From assembly GCA_031402355.1 (NCBI GenBank), contig JANNSG010000136.1, positions 9,117 to 73,116 of the forward strand: a stretch of 64,000 nucleotides of DNA, in the 5' to 3' direction. Below are positions 25,806 to 34,921 of this stretch, piece by piece. Each line of letters starts with the position of its first letter. Position 1 is the first letter of the stretch. The translations under genes were made by a program, and so were the position numbers. The notes under the pieces were generated by a model. The model did no database searches. It was not told the DNA's origin and saw only the letters and a list, made by a program, of their open reading frames with translations. This stretch comes from JACMNW01 sp031402355 (GTDB lineage Bacteria; Pseudomonadota; Alphaproteobacteria; Rhodobacterales; Rhodobacteraceae).

Positions 25806-26279
25806 TCAAGCCCCGCCATCCTGCAAAAGCCGCGTCATGAAAACTGAATTCGGATCAGGCTCGTAGCCTTCAAACGGCGCGCAATAGTCAAATCCGGCTC
25901 CTTCGTACAGGGCGCGCGCCGGGGCAAAGACAGGCTCAACCCCGGTTTCCAGACTTAGCCTTGCGTAGCCCAGCAGCCGCGCTTCGGCCAGCAGATGGTC
26001 CAGCAAGACCCGGGCCAATCCGCGTCCTCGCGCCTCGGCCACCACATGCATGGATTTGATCTCAGCATGGGATACGTCTATCTGCTTGACAGCCCCCATC
26101 CCCAGAACCGCATCGTCTTCACACAGGGTAAAGAAAGCCACATCGGCCGTATCCAGTTCGGCCGGATCAAGCGCATGCACGCTGCCGGGCGGCGAGGCGG
26201 CATGCATCATGTCAAGGTGCCGCAAAAGAAGGGGCAACACCTTCGGCGATACTGGTCTGTCGCGACGGATCTCAATCAT
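25806..26279 (-). CDS. GNAT-family N-acetyltransferase
   Basis: A 157-residue acetyltransferase of the GNAT fold, which moves an acetyl group from acetyl-CoA to an amine. The acetyl-CoA motif A is VVAEARGRGLARVLLDHLL at about 78-97, followed by RLSLETGVEPVFAPARALYEGAGF, the usual C-terminal motif. The acceptor is unknown. It starts 12 bases after the end of the minus-strand secreted-protein gene and may be co-transcribed with it. Confidence 0.87.
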   Translation of the reverse strand: MIEIRRDRPVSPKVLPLLLRHLDMMHAASPPGSVHALDPAELDTADVAFFTLCEDDAVLGMGAVKQIDVSHAEIKSMHVVAEARGRGLARVLLDHLLAEARLLGYARLSLETGVEPVFAPARALYEGAGFDYCAPFEGYEPDPNSVFMTRLLQDGGA

Positions 26280-26290
26280 GCGCGGTACCT

Positions 26291-27748
26291 TTACTGCCCG
26301 CCCATCAGGGCCATCAGATCGGTTCCATTCACCAGCAATGTGCCAGGAGCAGAGGCATCGATATTCCAGATCAACGCACCGTTTTCACCGGGGGTTGCCA
26401 TACCCTGCGCCATACCGATCATCGGCACCATCTGCCCGGTCATTTCTGGCGGGCCCGCTTGCAGGGCGGCCATCACAGCATCCATTCCGGTCATTTTCAG
26501 GGTTGCAGTGCCGACAGGAATGCCACCGGGACCGGCGGTCATCGCGCCCTCATAGGTCAGATTGTAGATATCCGAAGACAAAACCCCGGGCGCAAGCTTG
26601 ATGTCTACAACGCCATTGGGCAGCAACGCCGACATCAACGTGCCTTGCATTGCCGGATCAACCGGTTCCGGTTTGGTCAGATCAAAGGCCGCAATAAAGG
26701 CGGCGGCGGGGGATGCTGCATCAAACCCACTGATGGTGACATCAAAGCCGAAGTTCTTTGGTATCAGGTCTGCGGCCCATTCCGGTGCCAGACCATCGGG
26801 AATACCAAGCCCAGAAAGCGTTATGCCTTCGCGGAAAAGCCCCTCGTTGACCAAACCATTTGCATCGACAACCACGCCGATTGACTGCGCCGTGAACACC
26901 CCGACCGGCGTCGAGATGGTGGCATTCGTCATGCCACCCGTGGTTGCGATGTTCTGAAAGAATGGCATGCCTTCGGTCAGAACTGCTTTCAGCCCCGCCT
27001 GATCGGCCGTTATCGCCTCTTGCGATGGATGCGCCACGAACCAGGCAATCAGCTTGTAAAATGCCGCCGGTTCAAACCCGGTCATTGATGCATCGCCGCC
27101 ATAGCTTTCCGCCTGCACCACGATGTCCGCCGAGGGCGCACCAGACGGGCCGGGAATGGCCATGGTCTGGGAATAGCCGGCCAGCGCGTAGGTGACAGTG
27201 CTGTCAACACCACCGGCCAGCCCCGCCGTGGCCTTGGAGTCGTAGTAGCCAGAGGTCGCAGAGGTGGCCGAGGCGGATGGCGGCTCATTTGGCAAAGTGA
27301 TCGTCTGGGTAATCGCAATGTCGGTGAATTCACTGCGCGAACTGGTAAATGCGCTTAGTGTTTCGTCAAAAACTCCGGTTCCCTTCAGCGAACCCAGCTT
27401 GTAGGAAAACTCAGAAATGCCAGCGGCGGTCAGATTGGCCTCGAACGACTGATCCGTCGCGGTGGCCCATGTGCCATCGCCGTTGTCGGTTATGGTCATC
27501 ACATAGGGGGTTATCGTGCCGGAAAATGCCTCGGCCGAGGCTTTGGCAATGAACGGCGCGAAGTCCAGCGTGACGGTATAGGCCTCGCCCACGGGAACAA
27601 CCGTCACAACCCCCGGCTCGGCGCCCAGATAGGTTTGAAACAACAGGGCAAGGCGGGCTGCCTCTTCCGGCGTTGCAGAATCCGCCAAGGCAGTCGAAGA
27701 CAGCAACCCAGCCAGAGAAATTCCCAAAAGGACTTTTGTTTTGAACAT
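26291..27748 (-). CDS. Secreted protein of unknown function
   Basis: A 485-residue protein with a clear signal peptide (MFKTKVLLGISLAGLLSSTALA, cleavage after ALA). The rest is rich in Gly, Ala and Thr, with long stretches that look like beta strands and no Cys. It may belong to DUF2125-like alphaproteobacterial exported proteins, but I am not sure. The ATG at 27748 has AAAGAG 6 bases upstream; another ATG five codons earlier is possible. No motif points to an activity. Confidence 0.72.
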   Translation of the reverse strand: MFKTKVLLGISLAGLLSSTALADSATPEEAARLALLFQTYLGAEPGVVTVVPVGEAYTVTLDFAPFIAKASAEAFSGTITPYVMTITDNGDGTWATATDQSFEANLTAAGISEFSYKLGSLKGTGVFDETLSAFTSSRSEFTDIAITQTITLPNEPPSASATSATSGYYDSKATAGLAGGVDSTVTYALAGYSQTMAIPGPSGAPSADIVVQAESYGGDASMTGFEPAAFYKLIAWFVAHPSQEAITADQAGLKAVLTEGMPFFQNIATTGGMTNATISTPVGVFTAQSIGVVVDANGLVNEGLFREGITLSGLGIPDGLAPEWAADLIPKNFGFDVTISGFDAASPAAAFIAAFDLTKPEPVDPAMQGTLMSALLPNGVVDIKLAPGVLSSDIYNLTYEGAMTAGPGGIPVGTATLKMTGMDAVMAALQAGPPEMTGQMVPMIGMAQGMATPGENGALIWNIDASAPGTLLVNGTDLMALMGGQ

Positions 27749-27854
27749 GATGATCTCTTTCATACGTTAAAACGACGGGTTCAGTCGCATCACTTTACCC
27801 GGCATCGCCCCCCGATCAGGCGCATGGCTTGGGCTTCAGCACGCCTTTTGGGCA

Positions 27855-28166
27855 CTAATGTGTCCAGACGCCTTTGCGTTCGGTCGCAAAATTTTCACCG
27901 TAGCCGCGGGGTCTTATCGTGAATTTGCGCGATTTTGGTTTTTCGATGTCAACTTCTATGCCCTTCGCTGCAGCGTAATCCTGTGCTGCTTCCAGCGTAT
28001 CAAACCGCAGGCGAACCTGGCTGTCCATATCGCCGGACGAAGTCCATCCCATCAAAGGGTCGACGGATCGGGCAGCAGAAGGGGCAAATTCCAGAACCCA
28101 ACCATGCGTTTTGGCAGTGCCGGATTGCATGGCAGTTCTGGCAGGCTGATAGATTCTCGCGCGCAT
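27855..28166 (-). CDS. NDUFS4-like respiratory complex I accessory subunit
   Basis: The 103-residue protein matches the ETC complex I NDUFS4 region (PF04800): it starts MRARIYQPARTAMQSG, has W.L.F near 24, MGWTSSGDM, VRLRF..LEAAQDYAAAKGIEV and ends RGYGENF.....GVWTH. In alphaproteobacteria and mitochondria this subunit stabilises the NADH-binding arm of complex I. The gene stands apart from the nuo operon, as is usual. Confidence 0.9.
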   Translation of the reverse strand: MRARIYQPARTAMQSGTAKTHGWVLEFAPSAARSVDPLMGWTSSGDMDSQVRLRFDTLEAAQDYAAAKGIEVDIEKPKSRKFTIRPRGYGENFATERKGVWTH

Positions 28167-28233
28167 GAAACACCTTTGAAAACGGATGCGCGTATATTCC
28201 GAAATCCGGGGCGATGCGCAAGGTGCAAGGTTA

Positions 28234-28288
28234 CTGTCGGCTGGCTACTGGGGTGTGGGGTGGGTGGTGTGGTGCGGCCAGCCGACAG
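28234..28288 (+). other. Long inverted repeat with G-tract loop
   Basis: The arms CTGTCGGCTGGC (28234-28245) and GCCAGCCGACAG (28277-28288) are perfectly complementary over 12 bases. The 31-base loop contains G tracts of 4, 4, 3, 2 and 2 bases (28250-28272), a pattern able to form a G-quadruplex. No T tract follows on either strand, so it is not a plain terminator. It could be a small RNA, a regulatory leader or a protein site. Confidence 0.6.
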
Positions 28289-28320
28289 CGTTTAGGCTGC
28301 TTGCAATATCACTATCACCT

Positions 28321-28335
28321 GAACAAAAGCGGAAC
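28321..28335 (+). promoter_or_regulatory. LexA (SOS) box of uvrB
   Basis: GAAC-AAAAGCG-GAAC fits the alphaproteobacterial LexA consensus (GAAC-N7-GAAC, equal to GTTC-N7-GTTC on the other strand) without mismatch. It lies about 150 bases upstream of uvrB, a classic SOS gene, so DNA damage is expected to induce this promoter. Confidence 0.75.
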
Positions 28336-28486
28336 TCAACCAAAAGATGCGCGGATAATCGGCATTTTCGTTAAAATTGATCGGCTTGCGTCAAGGCTTC
28401 GGTAACCTTGGTTAACGCATCATTGCATTGCCCCTTGAACAAGAACAAAAACAGATCAAATCTAAAGATCGTTCAGGGAATCGGCC

Positions 28487-30670
28487 ATGCCCCACAACAA
28501 CACCAACGCCCCATCACTTCGCCCCGAGGTGCTGACCCGCCCCAAACTGGAAGGCGGGCAGCGTTTTGTGCTGTCGACCCCGTTTGAGGCGGCAGGTGAT
28601 CAGCCCACCGCGATTGCCGAACTCGCGGCAGGTATTGATGCGGGCGAACACAATCAGGTTTTGCTAGGCGCCACGGGCACCGGCAAAACCTTTACGATGG
28701 CCAAGATCATCGAACAGACCCAGCGCCCGGCGATCATTCTTGCGCCCAACAAGACCCTTGCCGCTCAATTATACGGCGAATTCAAAGGCTTCTTCCCGGA
28801 AAACGCCGTCGAATACTTTGTGTCCTATTACGATTATTATCAGCCCGAAGCTTATGTTGCCCGGTCTGACACCTTCATCGAAAAAGAATCCCAGATCAAC
28901 GAACAGATCGACCGGATGCGCCATTCGGCCACCCGCGCGCTGCTGGAACGCGATGATGTGATCATCGTGGCGTCGGTGTCGTGCATTTACGGCATCGGGT
29001 CGGTGGAAACCTATTCCGCGATGACGCAGGATCTTGAGGTCGGCAAAAGCTACGATCTGCGCGCCATCATGTCGGAACTGGTATCGCAAGCGTTCCGGCG
29101 CAATGATCAGGCGTTTCAGCGCGGGTCGTTCCGGGTGCGCGGCGACAGTCTGGAGGTGTGGCCCGCCCACCTTGAAGACCGCGCATGGCGGTTTTCGTTC
29201 TTTGGCGAAGAACTGGAAAGCATCACTGAATTCGATCCGCTGACCGGGGCTAAAACTGATAACTTCCCGCAAATCCGCATCTATGCCAATTCGCACTATG
29301 TAACGCCGCGCCCGACGATGAACCAAGCCATCATCGGCATCAAGAAAGAGCTGCGGATGCGGCTGGACCAGTTGGTTGCTGAGGGTAAGTTACTGGAAGC
29401 ACAACGGCTGGAACAACGCTGTTCGTTCGATGTCGAAATGCTGGAGGCGACAGGGGTTTGCAACGGGATCGAGAATTATTCCCGTTACCTTACGGGGCGC
29501 GCGCCGGGCGAACCGCCACCCACGCTGTTTGAATTCATCCCCGACAATGCCATTGTTTTTGCAGACGAATCCCATGTGTCCGTGCCGCAGATTGGCGGCA
29601 TGTACAAGGGCGACTATCGGCGCAAATTCGTGCTGGCCGAACATGGGTTCCGCCTGCCATCGTGCATGGACAACCGCCCGCTGAAGTTCGAGGAATGGGA
29701 TGCGATGCGCCCGCAGACGGTGTTCGTTTCTGCTACCCCTGCCGCTTGGGAGATGGAACAAACCGGCGGCGTGTTCACTGAACAGGTCATTCGCCCGACC
29801 GGCCTTATTGATCCGATCATTGAAATCCGCCCGGTTGAAATGCAGGTGGATGACCTGCTGGATGAAATCCGCCGCGTGGCCCAGCAAGGCTTGCGGGTGC
29901 TGGTGACTACCCTGACCAAACGCATGGCCGAAGACCTGACCGAATACTACCACGAACAAGGTATTCGCATCCGCTACATGCATTCGGACATCGACACGAT
30001 TGAACGCATTGAAATCCTGCGCGATCTGCGGCTTGGCGCATTTGACGTGCTGGTCGGCATCAACCTGTTGCGCGAAGGTTTGGACATTCCCGAATGCGGG
30101 CTGGTGGCGATACTCGACGCCGATAAGGAAGGCTTCCTGCGGTCTGAAACCTCGCTGATCCAAACCACGGGCCGGGCGGCGCGCAATTCTGAAGGCCGCG
30201 TGATCATGTATGCCGACCGCATCACCGGGTCGATGGAACGCGCGATCGGCGAAACCAACCGCAGGCGCGACAAGCAGATTGCTTACAACACCTTGCACGG
30301 CATCACCCCCACGACCGTGAAGAAAAACGTCGAAGACGTGCTGGCGGGCCTGTGGAAAGGCGACACCGATATGGCGCGCGTTACCGCAAAAGTTGACCGC
30401 CCGATGATCGGGTCCAACCTTGCGGCCCATCTTGATGCGTTGCGTGTCACCATGCGCAAGGCGGCCGAGAATCTGGAATTCGAAGAAGCCGCCCGCCTGC
30501 GTGATGAAGTGAAACGGCTGGAGGCGGTGGAACTGGCAATCGCCGATGATCCCCTCGCGCGGCAGTCCGACGTGGAAGAAGCCGTTGATAATGCAGTAAA
30601 ATCCGGCGGCCGCAGTACGGGCGGGCGGGCGGGCATGCGCGGTGGCAAATCGCGGCGGGGGCGGAAATAA
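28487..30670 (+). CDS. uvrB: UvrABC excision nuclease subunit B
   Basis: UvrB is the damage-verifying helicase-like subunit of nucleotide excision repair. The 727-residue protein has Walker A GATGTGKT (about 61-68), the beta-hairpin region YYDYYQPEAYV, Walker B-like VFADESHVSVPQ, helicase motifs V/VI (GINLLREGLDIPE and QTTGRAARN) and the C-terminal UvrC-binding domain (about 645-680, FEEAARLRDEVKRLE). A 25-residue Gly/Arg-rich tail follows. AGGGA precedes the ATG. The LexA box upstream fits SOS control. Confidence 0.97.
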   Translation: MPHNNTNAPSLRPEVLTRPKLEGGQRFVLSTPFEAAGDQPTAIAELAAGIDAGEHNQVLLGATGTGKTFTMAKIIEQTQRPAIILAPNKTLAAQLYGEFKGFFPENAVEYFVSYYDYYQPEAYVARSDTFIEKESQINEQIDRMRHSATRALLERDDVIIVASVSCIYGIGSVETYSAMTQDLEVGKSYDLRAIMSELVSQAFRRNDQAFQRGSFRVRGDSLEVWPAHLEDRAWRFSFFGEELESITEFDPLTGAKTDNFPQIRIYANSHYVTPRPTMNQAIIGIKKELRMRLDQLVAEGKLLEAQRLEQRCSFDVEMLEATGVCNGIENYSRYLTGRAPGEPPPTLFEFIPDNAIVFADESHVSVPQIGGMYKGDYRRKFVLAEHGFRLPSCMDNRPLKFEEWDAMRPQTVFVSATPAAWEMEQTGGVFTEQVIRPTGLIDPIIEIRPVEMQVDDLLDEIRRVAQQGLRVLVTTLTKRMAEDLTEYYHEQGIRIRYMHSDIDTIERIEILRDLRLGAFDVLVGINLLREGLDIPECGLVAILDADKEGFLRSETSLIQTTGRAARNSEGRVIMYADRITGSMERAIGETNRRRDKQIAYNTLHGITPTTVKKNVEDVLAGLWKGDTDMARVTAKVDRPMIGSNLAAHLDALRVTMRKAAENLEFEEAARLRDEVKRLEAVELAIADDPLARQSDVEEAVDNAVKSGGRSTGGRAGMRGGKSRRGRK

Positions 30671-30773
30671 CCCGCAACACGCACACGAAACTGTCAGCGT
30701 GTCCTGTTGGATTGGCCAAAGACTCTGCGCTCGTTTATGCCTAGCTTCTTGTTGTTCTTAACTGGAGATGATG

Positions 30774-31568
30774 ATGATCTTCCGCCTTGCGCTTTCAGCC
30801 TTTTTAATCACCCTTGCTCCGCTTGCCGCCTTGGCTTGCGGCGCCACATCTGACTGCATCATTGATCAAGGCAGTTACCGTATCAGCCTGCCTGACGGCA
30901 AAACGCCCATAGGCGCGATTGTCTTTGCGCATGGTTATCAAGGGTCTGCGGCGGGCACCATGAAGAACAGGGGCCTGATCAAAATGGCCACTGACCGGGG
31001 GCTTGCCTTGATCGCGATTGATGCAGGAGCGGATGACTGGAACCTGCCGAATGCCCCGGGTGAAAGCACAGAACCGCGCGATGAAATGGCCTATCTTGAC
31101 GCTGTCATGGTGGATGCCGCCAAGCAATTTGGCGTTGATCCCAAGCGCACGGTCATCACCGGCTTTTCGGCGGGCGGTATGTTTGTCTGGACCGCGATTT
31201 GCGCGCGGGGTGATGCTTACGCAGGATACATTCCCTATTCCGGCACGTTCTGGAAAGGCCCGCCAGCCAGCTGCCCGGCTGCGGCACAAAACATCATCCA
31301 TGTGCATGGCACCGCAGATACCACGGTGCCAATAGAGGGGCGCGCGATCGCCGATACGCGGCAGGGCGATCTGAATGAGGTTCTTTCCATGTATATGAAA
31401 GAAAAAAGATTTTCTGCACAGACCGGGTATTCCGCAGTTGATCTGACCTGTTCACATGCGGTCAATCCTGCAGGCAGGCGGCTTGATCTTTGTCTCTTTG
31501 ATGGCAAGCATTCCTTCACCTCAGAACGGTTGGGTGCGGCCTATGATACTTTGATGCCAAAGCTCTGA
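30774..31568 (+). CDS. Secreted alpha/beta-hydrolase, polyhydroxybutyrate depolymerase/LpqC-like
   Basis: A 264-residue exported protein with a signal peptide (about 1-22, ending ALA-CGA). The nucleophile is the Ser of GFSAGGMF (about 135), the oxyanion region is FAHGYQG, and a C-terminal KHSF provides the likely catalytic His. The pattern is that of the LpqC/feruloyl esterase/PHB depolymerase family; the substrate is not known. Three ATG codons are in tandem; GGAG at 30764-30767 best fits the third at 30774. Confidence 0.82.
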   Translation: MIFRLALSAFLITLAPLAALACGATSDCIIDQGSYRISLPDGKTPIGAIVFAHGYQGSAAGTMKNRGLIKMATDRGLALIAIDAGADDWNLPNAPGESTEPRDEMAYLDAVMVDAAKQFGVDPKRTVITGFSAGGMFVWTAICARGDAYAGYIPYSGTFWKGPPASCPAAAQNIIHVHGTADTTVPIEGRAIADTRQGDLNEVLSMYMKEKRFSAQTGYSAVDLTCSHAVNPAGRRLDLCLFDGKHSFTSERLGAAYDTLMPKL

Positions 31569-31613
31569 TCCCGTGCTAAGGGGTACCGATCTGTCCTTTC
31601 GCAAGACCGAACC

Positions 31614-31805
31614 ATGAAGAAACTTCTCGATGCCGATCATCCGTTCTTTGCACCTGTCTGGCGCCGATGGGCGACAACACTATTTCCTCTGGTCTGGAGT
31701 GCGGTAGAACTGTCGCAAAACAGCCCGGGCTGGGCGGTTGCTTTTGGCGCGTTGGGATGCTGGGCATTCTGGGAATTGATCTGGAAAGGGCCGTCCCGCT
31801 CGTAG
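31614..31805 (+). CDS. Small membrane protein, function unknown
   Basis: A 63-residue protein starting MKKLLDADHPFF..VWRRW, with one or two hydrophobic helices (LFPLVWSAVEL and AVAFGALGCWAFWELI). Short proteins with this DADHPFF start appear to be common next to housekeeping genes in Rhodobacterales. It converges on the lipoprotein gene 44 bases away. Confidence 0.62.
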   Translation: MKKLLDADHPFFAPVWRRWATTLFPLVWSAVELSQNSPGWAVAFGALGCWAFWELIWKGPSRS

Positions 31806-31849
31806 CCCGGAAGGCCCCGTCCGGTGACATTGTGAACCTCAGGCAAATG

Positions 31850-32137
31850 CTAGCAGTTTATCCGCCCGCGCATTTCACCAGAATCGCCCTGCAATGTGCT
31901 TTCAACCAGATCGCATCCGGTCATCTGCGGGATCAGCGCCACCATATCAGCGCGTATGCCCTGATGTTCGCCACGCCGGGCATAGCCAAGGCGAATAATC
32001 TCAACGGTCTTTTCTTTTTTGAAAACAACGTATTGGCGACCATTTCTAGTGGCTTCGGTCCGCTCTGCCCCAAACATAAGAGGGGTAGGCTGTGCGCCGC
32101 ATGCGGCCAGAAAGACAAGAGGAATGAGGCGTTTCAT
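31850..32137 (-). CDS. Small lipoprotein of unknown function
   Basis: A 95-residue protein with a lipoprotein signal: MKRLIPLVFLAAC, where LAAC is the lipobox and Cys13 the acylation site. Two more Cys lie in the mature part (GCDLV and the C-terminal INC) and could pair. The ATG at 32137 is favoured because it places the signal peptide at the N-terminus; the frame is open 18 codons further. No family is recognised. Confidence 0.7.
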   Translation of the reverse strand: MKRLIPLVFLAACGAQPTPLMFGAERTEATRNGRQYVVFKKEKTVEIIRLGYARRGEHQGIRADMVALIPQMTGCDLVESTLQGDSGEMRGRINC

Positions 32138-32364
32138 GACTGCACTGTGCCAAAGCATGGTTAAGGCTTGGTTAATGCGGGTGCAGGGCATTCATTGGTC
32201 CGCATCCACTGCGCCTCACCCGTACCGATTTGTGACAAATGAGACAGACTTGAAAAGGTCAAGGCATGCTACTTGCAACCGCCAAACGGAAACAAGGCCA
32301 GAAACATGCATGGCCCTGCGTGATCCCTACCTGCGCGTCCAGTCTTCGTAGGCTACCCGCACCT

Positions 32365-32814
32365 TTACGTCTTGCCGCCCACAAGCAAGCTGGCGATCCG
32401 CCGCAGTGCCAGCAAATACCCATCAACCCCGCAGCCCGCGATTACGCCATCTGCGCGCGCGGACACAAAGGAATGCTGCCTGAACGGCTCGCGTTTGTGG
32501 ATGTTGGAAATATGCACCTCGATCACTGGGCCGTCATAGGTGTTCAGCGCATCCAGAATGGCCACAGATGTGTGCGAATAGGCGGCGGGGTTGATGATGA
32601 TGCCCGATGCCGCAGATCGCGCCTCTTGCACCCAATCGACAAGCTGGCCCTCGTGGTTGGATTGCAGAAAGCGCACGGATAGCCCCAAATCCTCCGCCAG
32701 GGCCGAACAGCTTTCCGCCACGTCGTCAAGTGTTTGGGCTCCGTAAATCTCGGGCTGGCGATGACCGAGAAGGTTCAGGTTAGGGCCGTTCAGAATGAAG
32801 ATGGGCTTTGGCAC
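32365..32814 (-). CDS. aroQ: Type II 3-dehydroquinate dehydratase
   Basis: AroQ converts 3-dehydroquinate to 3-dehydroshikimate in the shikimate pathway. The 149-residue protein starts with FILNGPNLNLLGHRQPEIYG, which includes the Arg and Tyr of the lid. It continues with QSNHEGQLVDWVQEA, IINPAAYSHTSVAI and VEVHISNIHKREPFRQHS, all family hallmarks. The length is normal. It lies 63 bases downstream of metF on the same strand. Confidence 0.96.
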   Translation of the reverse strand: MPKPIFILNGPNLNLLGHRQPEIYGAQTLDDVAESCSALAEDLGLSVRFLQSNHEGQLVDWVQEARSAASGIIINPAAYSHTSVAILDALNTYDGPVIEVHISNIHKREPFRQHSFVSARADGVIAGCGVDGYLLALRRIASLLVGGKT

Positions 32815-32877
32815 GGGACTATCCTGTTTTCAGTTTCGCGCAGGATAGCGAAATTGCGCTGCGGAACAAGCGGCGGG

Positions 32878-33744
32878 TTACGCCACTTTTTCCAGCGCCA
32901 CATCGGGTGTGATCCCCAAAGCGTGACAAACATCGCGTGTCAGATGCGGGCGGTTCAGGGTGTAGAAATGCAGATCCTCCACCCCGCCCCGGATCAGCCG
33001 ATCACAAAGCCCGGTGCATTGCGTCAGTGCCAGCAGATCTGTGCGACCATCCCGCGCCGCCATGTTGAACGCCTCATCAAGGCGGGCGGGCACGCGGGTG
33101 CCACAGCGTGCAGCAAAGCGTTTTGCGGCCTCCCAATTCTGGATCGGCAGAATGCCGGGGATGATGGGGGCGGTGATCCCCGCCGCCTGGCAAGCATCGC
33201 GGAACCGAAAAAAGGTATCGGCGTCAAAGAAGAACTGGGTGATGGCGCTGGTGGCTCCCGCCTCCATCTTGCGTTTGAGGTAGGTGATATCTGTGCTGGC
33301 CGTGGCCGCATCCGGGTGCGCCTCAGGGTAGGCCCCTACGCGCAGTTTGAACTTGCCGGTTTTTGCCAAGGCCGCGATCAGGTCAACCGAACTGGCAAAG
33401 CCATCGGGATGTGGGGCAAAGCGGTCTATCCCCTTGGGCGCATCCCCTCGAAGGGCCACGATTTCAGTGACCCCCGCATCAGCATAAGCGGCTGCAATTT
33501 CAAGCGTTTCTACGCGCGTGGCATCAACGCAGGTCAGGTGCGCCGCAACATTCAATCCGTAATTCTTGCCAATCGTGGTGACTGCATCATGCGTCAGTTT
33601 CCGCGTGGTACCGCCCGCGCCGTAAGTGACCGAGGCAAAGCTGGGCTTCAAAGGGGCCAGAACCTGCACGGTTTCCCAAAGCCGGAAAGACGCATCAAGC
33701 GTTTGCGGCGGGAAGAATTCAAAGGATACGCGGGGAATGGTCAT
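32878..33744 (-). CDS. metF: 5,10-methylenetetrahydrofolate reductase
   Basis: MetF is a flavoprotein that makes 5-methyl-THF for methionine synthesis. The 288-residue protein begins VSFEFFPPQT and includes FASVTYGAGG, AHLTCVDATR, ALRGDAPKG and SAITQFFFD, the TIM-barrel motifs of the family. It is divergent from a MetR-type regulator gene; an inverted repeat lies between them. That arrangement predicts control by MetR with homocysteine as the usual co-effector. Confidence 0.96.
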   Translation of the reverse strand: MTIPRVSFEFFPPQTLDASFRLWETVQVLAPLKPSFASVTYGAGGTTRKLTHDAVTTIGKNYGLNVAAHLTCVDATRVETLEIAAAYADAGVTEIVALRGDAPKGIDRFAPHPDGFASSVDLIAALAKTGKFKLRVGAYPEAHPDAATASTDITYLKRKMEAGATSAITQFFFDADTFFRFRDACQAAGITAPIIPGILPIQNWEAAKRFAARCGTRVPARLDEAFNMAARDGRTDLLALTQCTGLCDRLIRGGVEDLHFYTLNRPHLTRDVCHALGITPDVALEKVA

Positions 33745-33769
33745 GGCAAGGCTCCTGTTCTTGCACCCC

Positions 33770-33797
33770 TTGTCTCAGATATCCGAATGTGAGACAA
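33770..33797. promoter_or_regulatory. Inverted repeat in the metF-metR divergent promoter
   Basis: TTGTCTCA and TGAGACAA form a perfect 8-base inverted repeat around a 12-base spacer in the 92-base gap between the two starts. It differs from the enterobacterial MetR site (TGAA-N5-TTCA). It is the best candidate operator for the divergent LysR-type regulator, but another protein could use it. Confidence 0.55.
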
Positions 33798-33836
33798 ATT
33801 CATAATACTAATGATGAACATGAGGATGACCGCATA

Positions 33837-34742
33837 ATGCATCTGGAATTTCGCCATCTGCGCACGATCAGGGCCATTCATCAGGCGGGCGGTTTGGCGC
33901 GGGCGGCGGATTTGCTGAACATGACCCAATCGGCGCTGTCGCATCAGGTCAAGGGGTTGGAGGATCAGGCGGGGGTGGAGCTGTTTGTGCGGCGATCTAA
34001 GCCGTTGAAATTGTCGGTAGCAGGGCTACGGATGCTAAAGCTGGCGGAACGAATTCTGCCGGAGATCGACGCGCTGGAAGAGGATTTCAAGGCGTTGAAA
34101 TCGGGCAAGACCGGCCGGCTACATATCGCGATGGAATGTCATGCCTGTTTTGACTGGCTGTTTCCGGTGCTGGAATTGTTCCGCCGGGCCTGGCCGGATG
34201 TGGATGTGGATATCCGGGCCGGTCTGGCGTTTGAGGCGCTGCCGGCTTTGATGCGGGAAGAGGTTGACCTGGTGATCTCGTCCGACCCGGTGCAGGTCGA
34301 GGGAATGATGTTCAATCCGCTGTTTGATTATCATCCGATGTTCGTGGCGGCGGCGAGCAATCCTTTGGCGGGCAAGGATGTGATCGTGGCCGAGGATTTT
34401 CGCGATCAGATGCTGATCACCTATCCGGTTTCCCGCGATAAACTGGATGTGTTCACCGAAATTCTGTCCCCCGCCAAAGTAGAACCGCGGGGGCTGCGGC
34501 AGGTGGAATTGACCGCCGTGATCTTGATGTTGGTTGGATCGAACCGGGGGGTTTCCGTGCTGCCGGACTGGGTTTTGCGGGATATCAAATCAAACGCGGA
34601 TTATGTGACGCGTCCGCTGGGGCCGGGGGTGATCACGAAACGGCTTTATGCGGCGACGCGGGTTGAGGATACTTTGAAGCCCTATATGGCGCATTTTCTG
34701 AAGCTCGGGCGGTCGGAGCCAGTGAAATTACAGCGCGCGTAA
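33837..34742 (+). CDS. metR: LysR-family regulator, MetR type
   Basis: A 301-residue LysR-type regulator with an N-terminal winged helix-turn-helix (LEFRHLRTIRAIHQAGG, AADLLNMTQSALSHQV, ELFVRRSKPLKLS) and a substrate-binding domain (about 90-300). LEFRHLRT and QSALSHQVK are typical of MetR. It is divergent from metF, the standard MetR target. The ATG at 33837 is preferred over one 16 codons earlier, since LysR proteins begin just before this helix. Confidence 0.85.
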   Translation: MHLEFRHLRTIRAIHQAGGLARAADLLNMTQSALSHQVKGLEDQAGVELFVRRSKPLKLSVAGLRMLKLAERILPEIDALEEDFKALKSGKTGRLHIAMECHACFDWLFPVLELFRRAWPDVDVDIRAGLAFEALPALMREEVDLVISSDPVQVEGMMFNPLFDYHPMFVAAASNPLAGKDVIVAEDFRDQMLITYPVSRDKLDVFTEILSPAKVEPRGLRQVELTAVILMLVGSNRGVSVLPDWVLRDIKSNADYVTRPLGPGVITKRLYAATRVEDTLKPYMAHFLKLGRSEPVKLQRA

Positions 34743-34921
34743 CACGTGTGATAAGATGCTTATACTACTGATATTTATGACTTAAATATATCGCATTTAG
34801 CAATTTTTAACCCTTCGGATCGGCAAGCATAACGCTGCGATGACGCGCGACTGACGGCACTTGTGGCCTATGGTTGCTGCGGGTTTGCCCGCTTGGACGT
34901 TATCGAAGTTTGGAGGATGAA

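Larger units (their letters stand above)
28167..28486. other. Intergenic region upstream of uvrB
   Basis: It holds a long hairpin with a G-rich loop (28234-28288), a LexA box (28321-28335) and an A+T-rich stretch before the uvrB ATG that probably contains the promoter. No protein-coding gene is supported. Confidence 0.6.
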
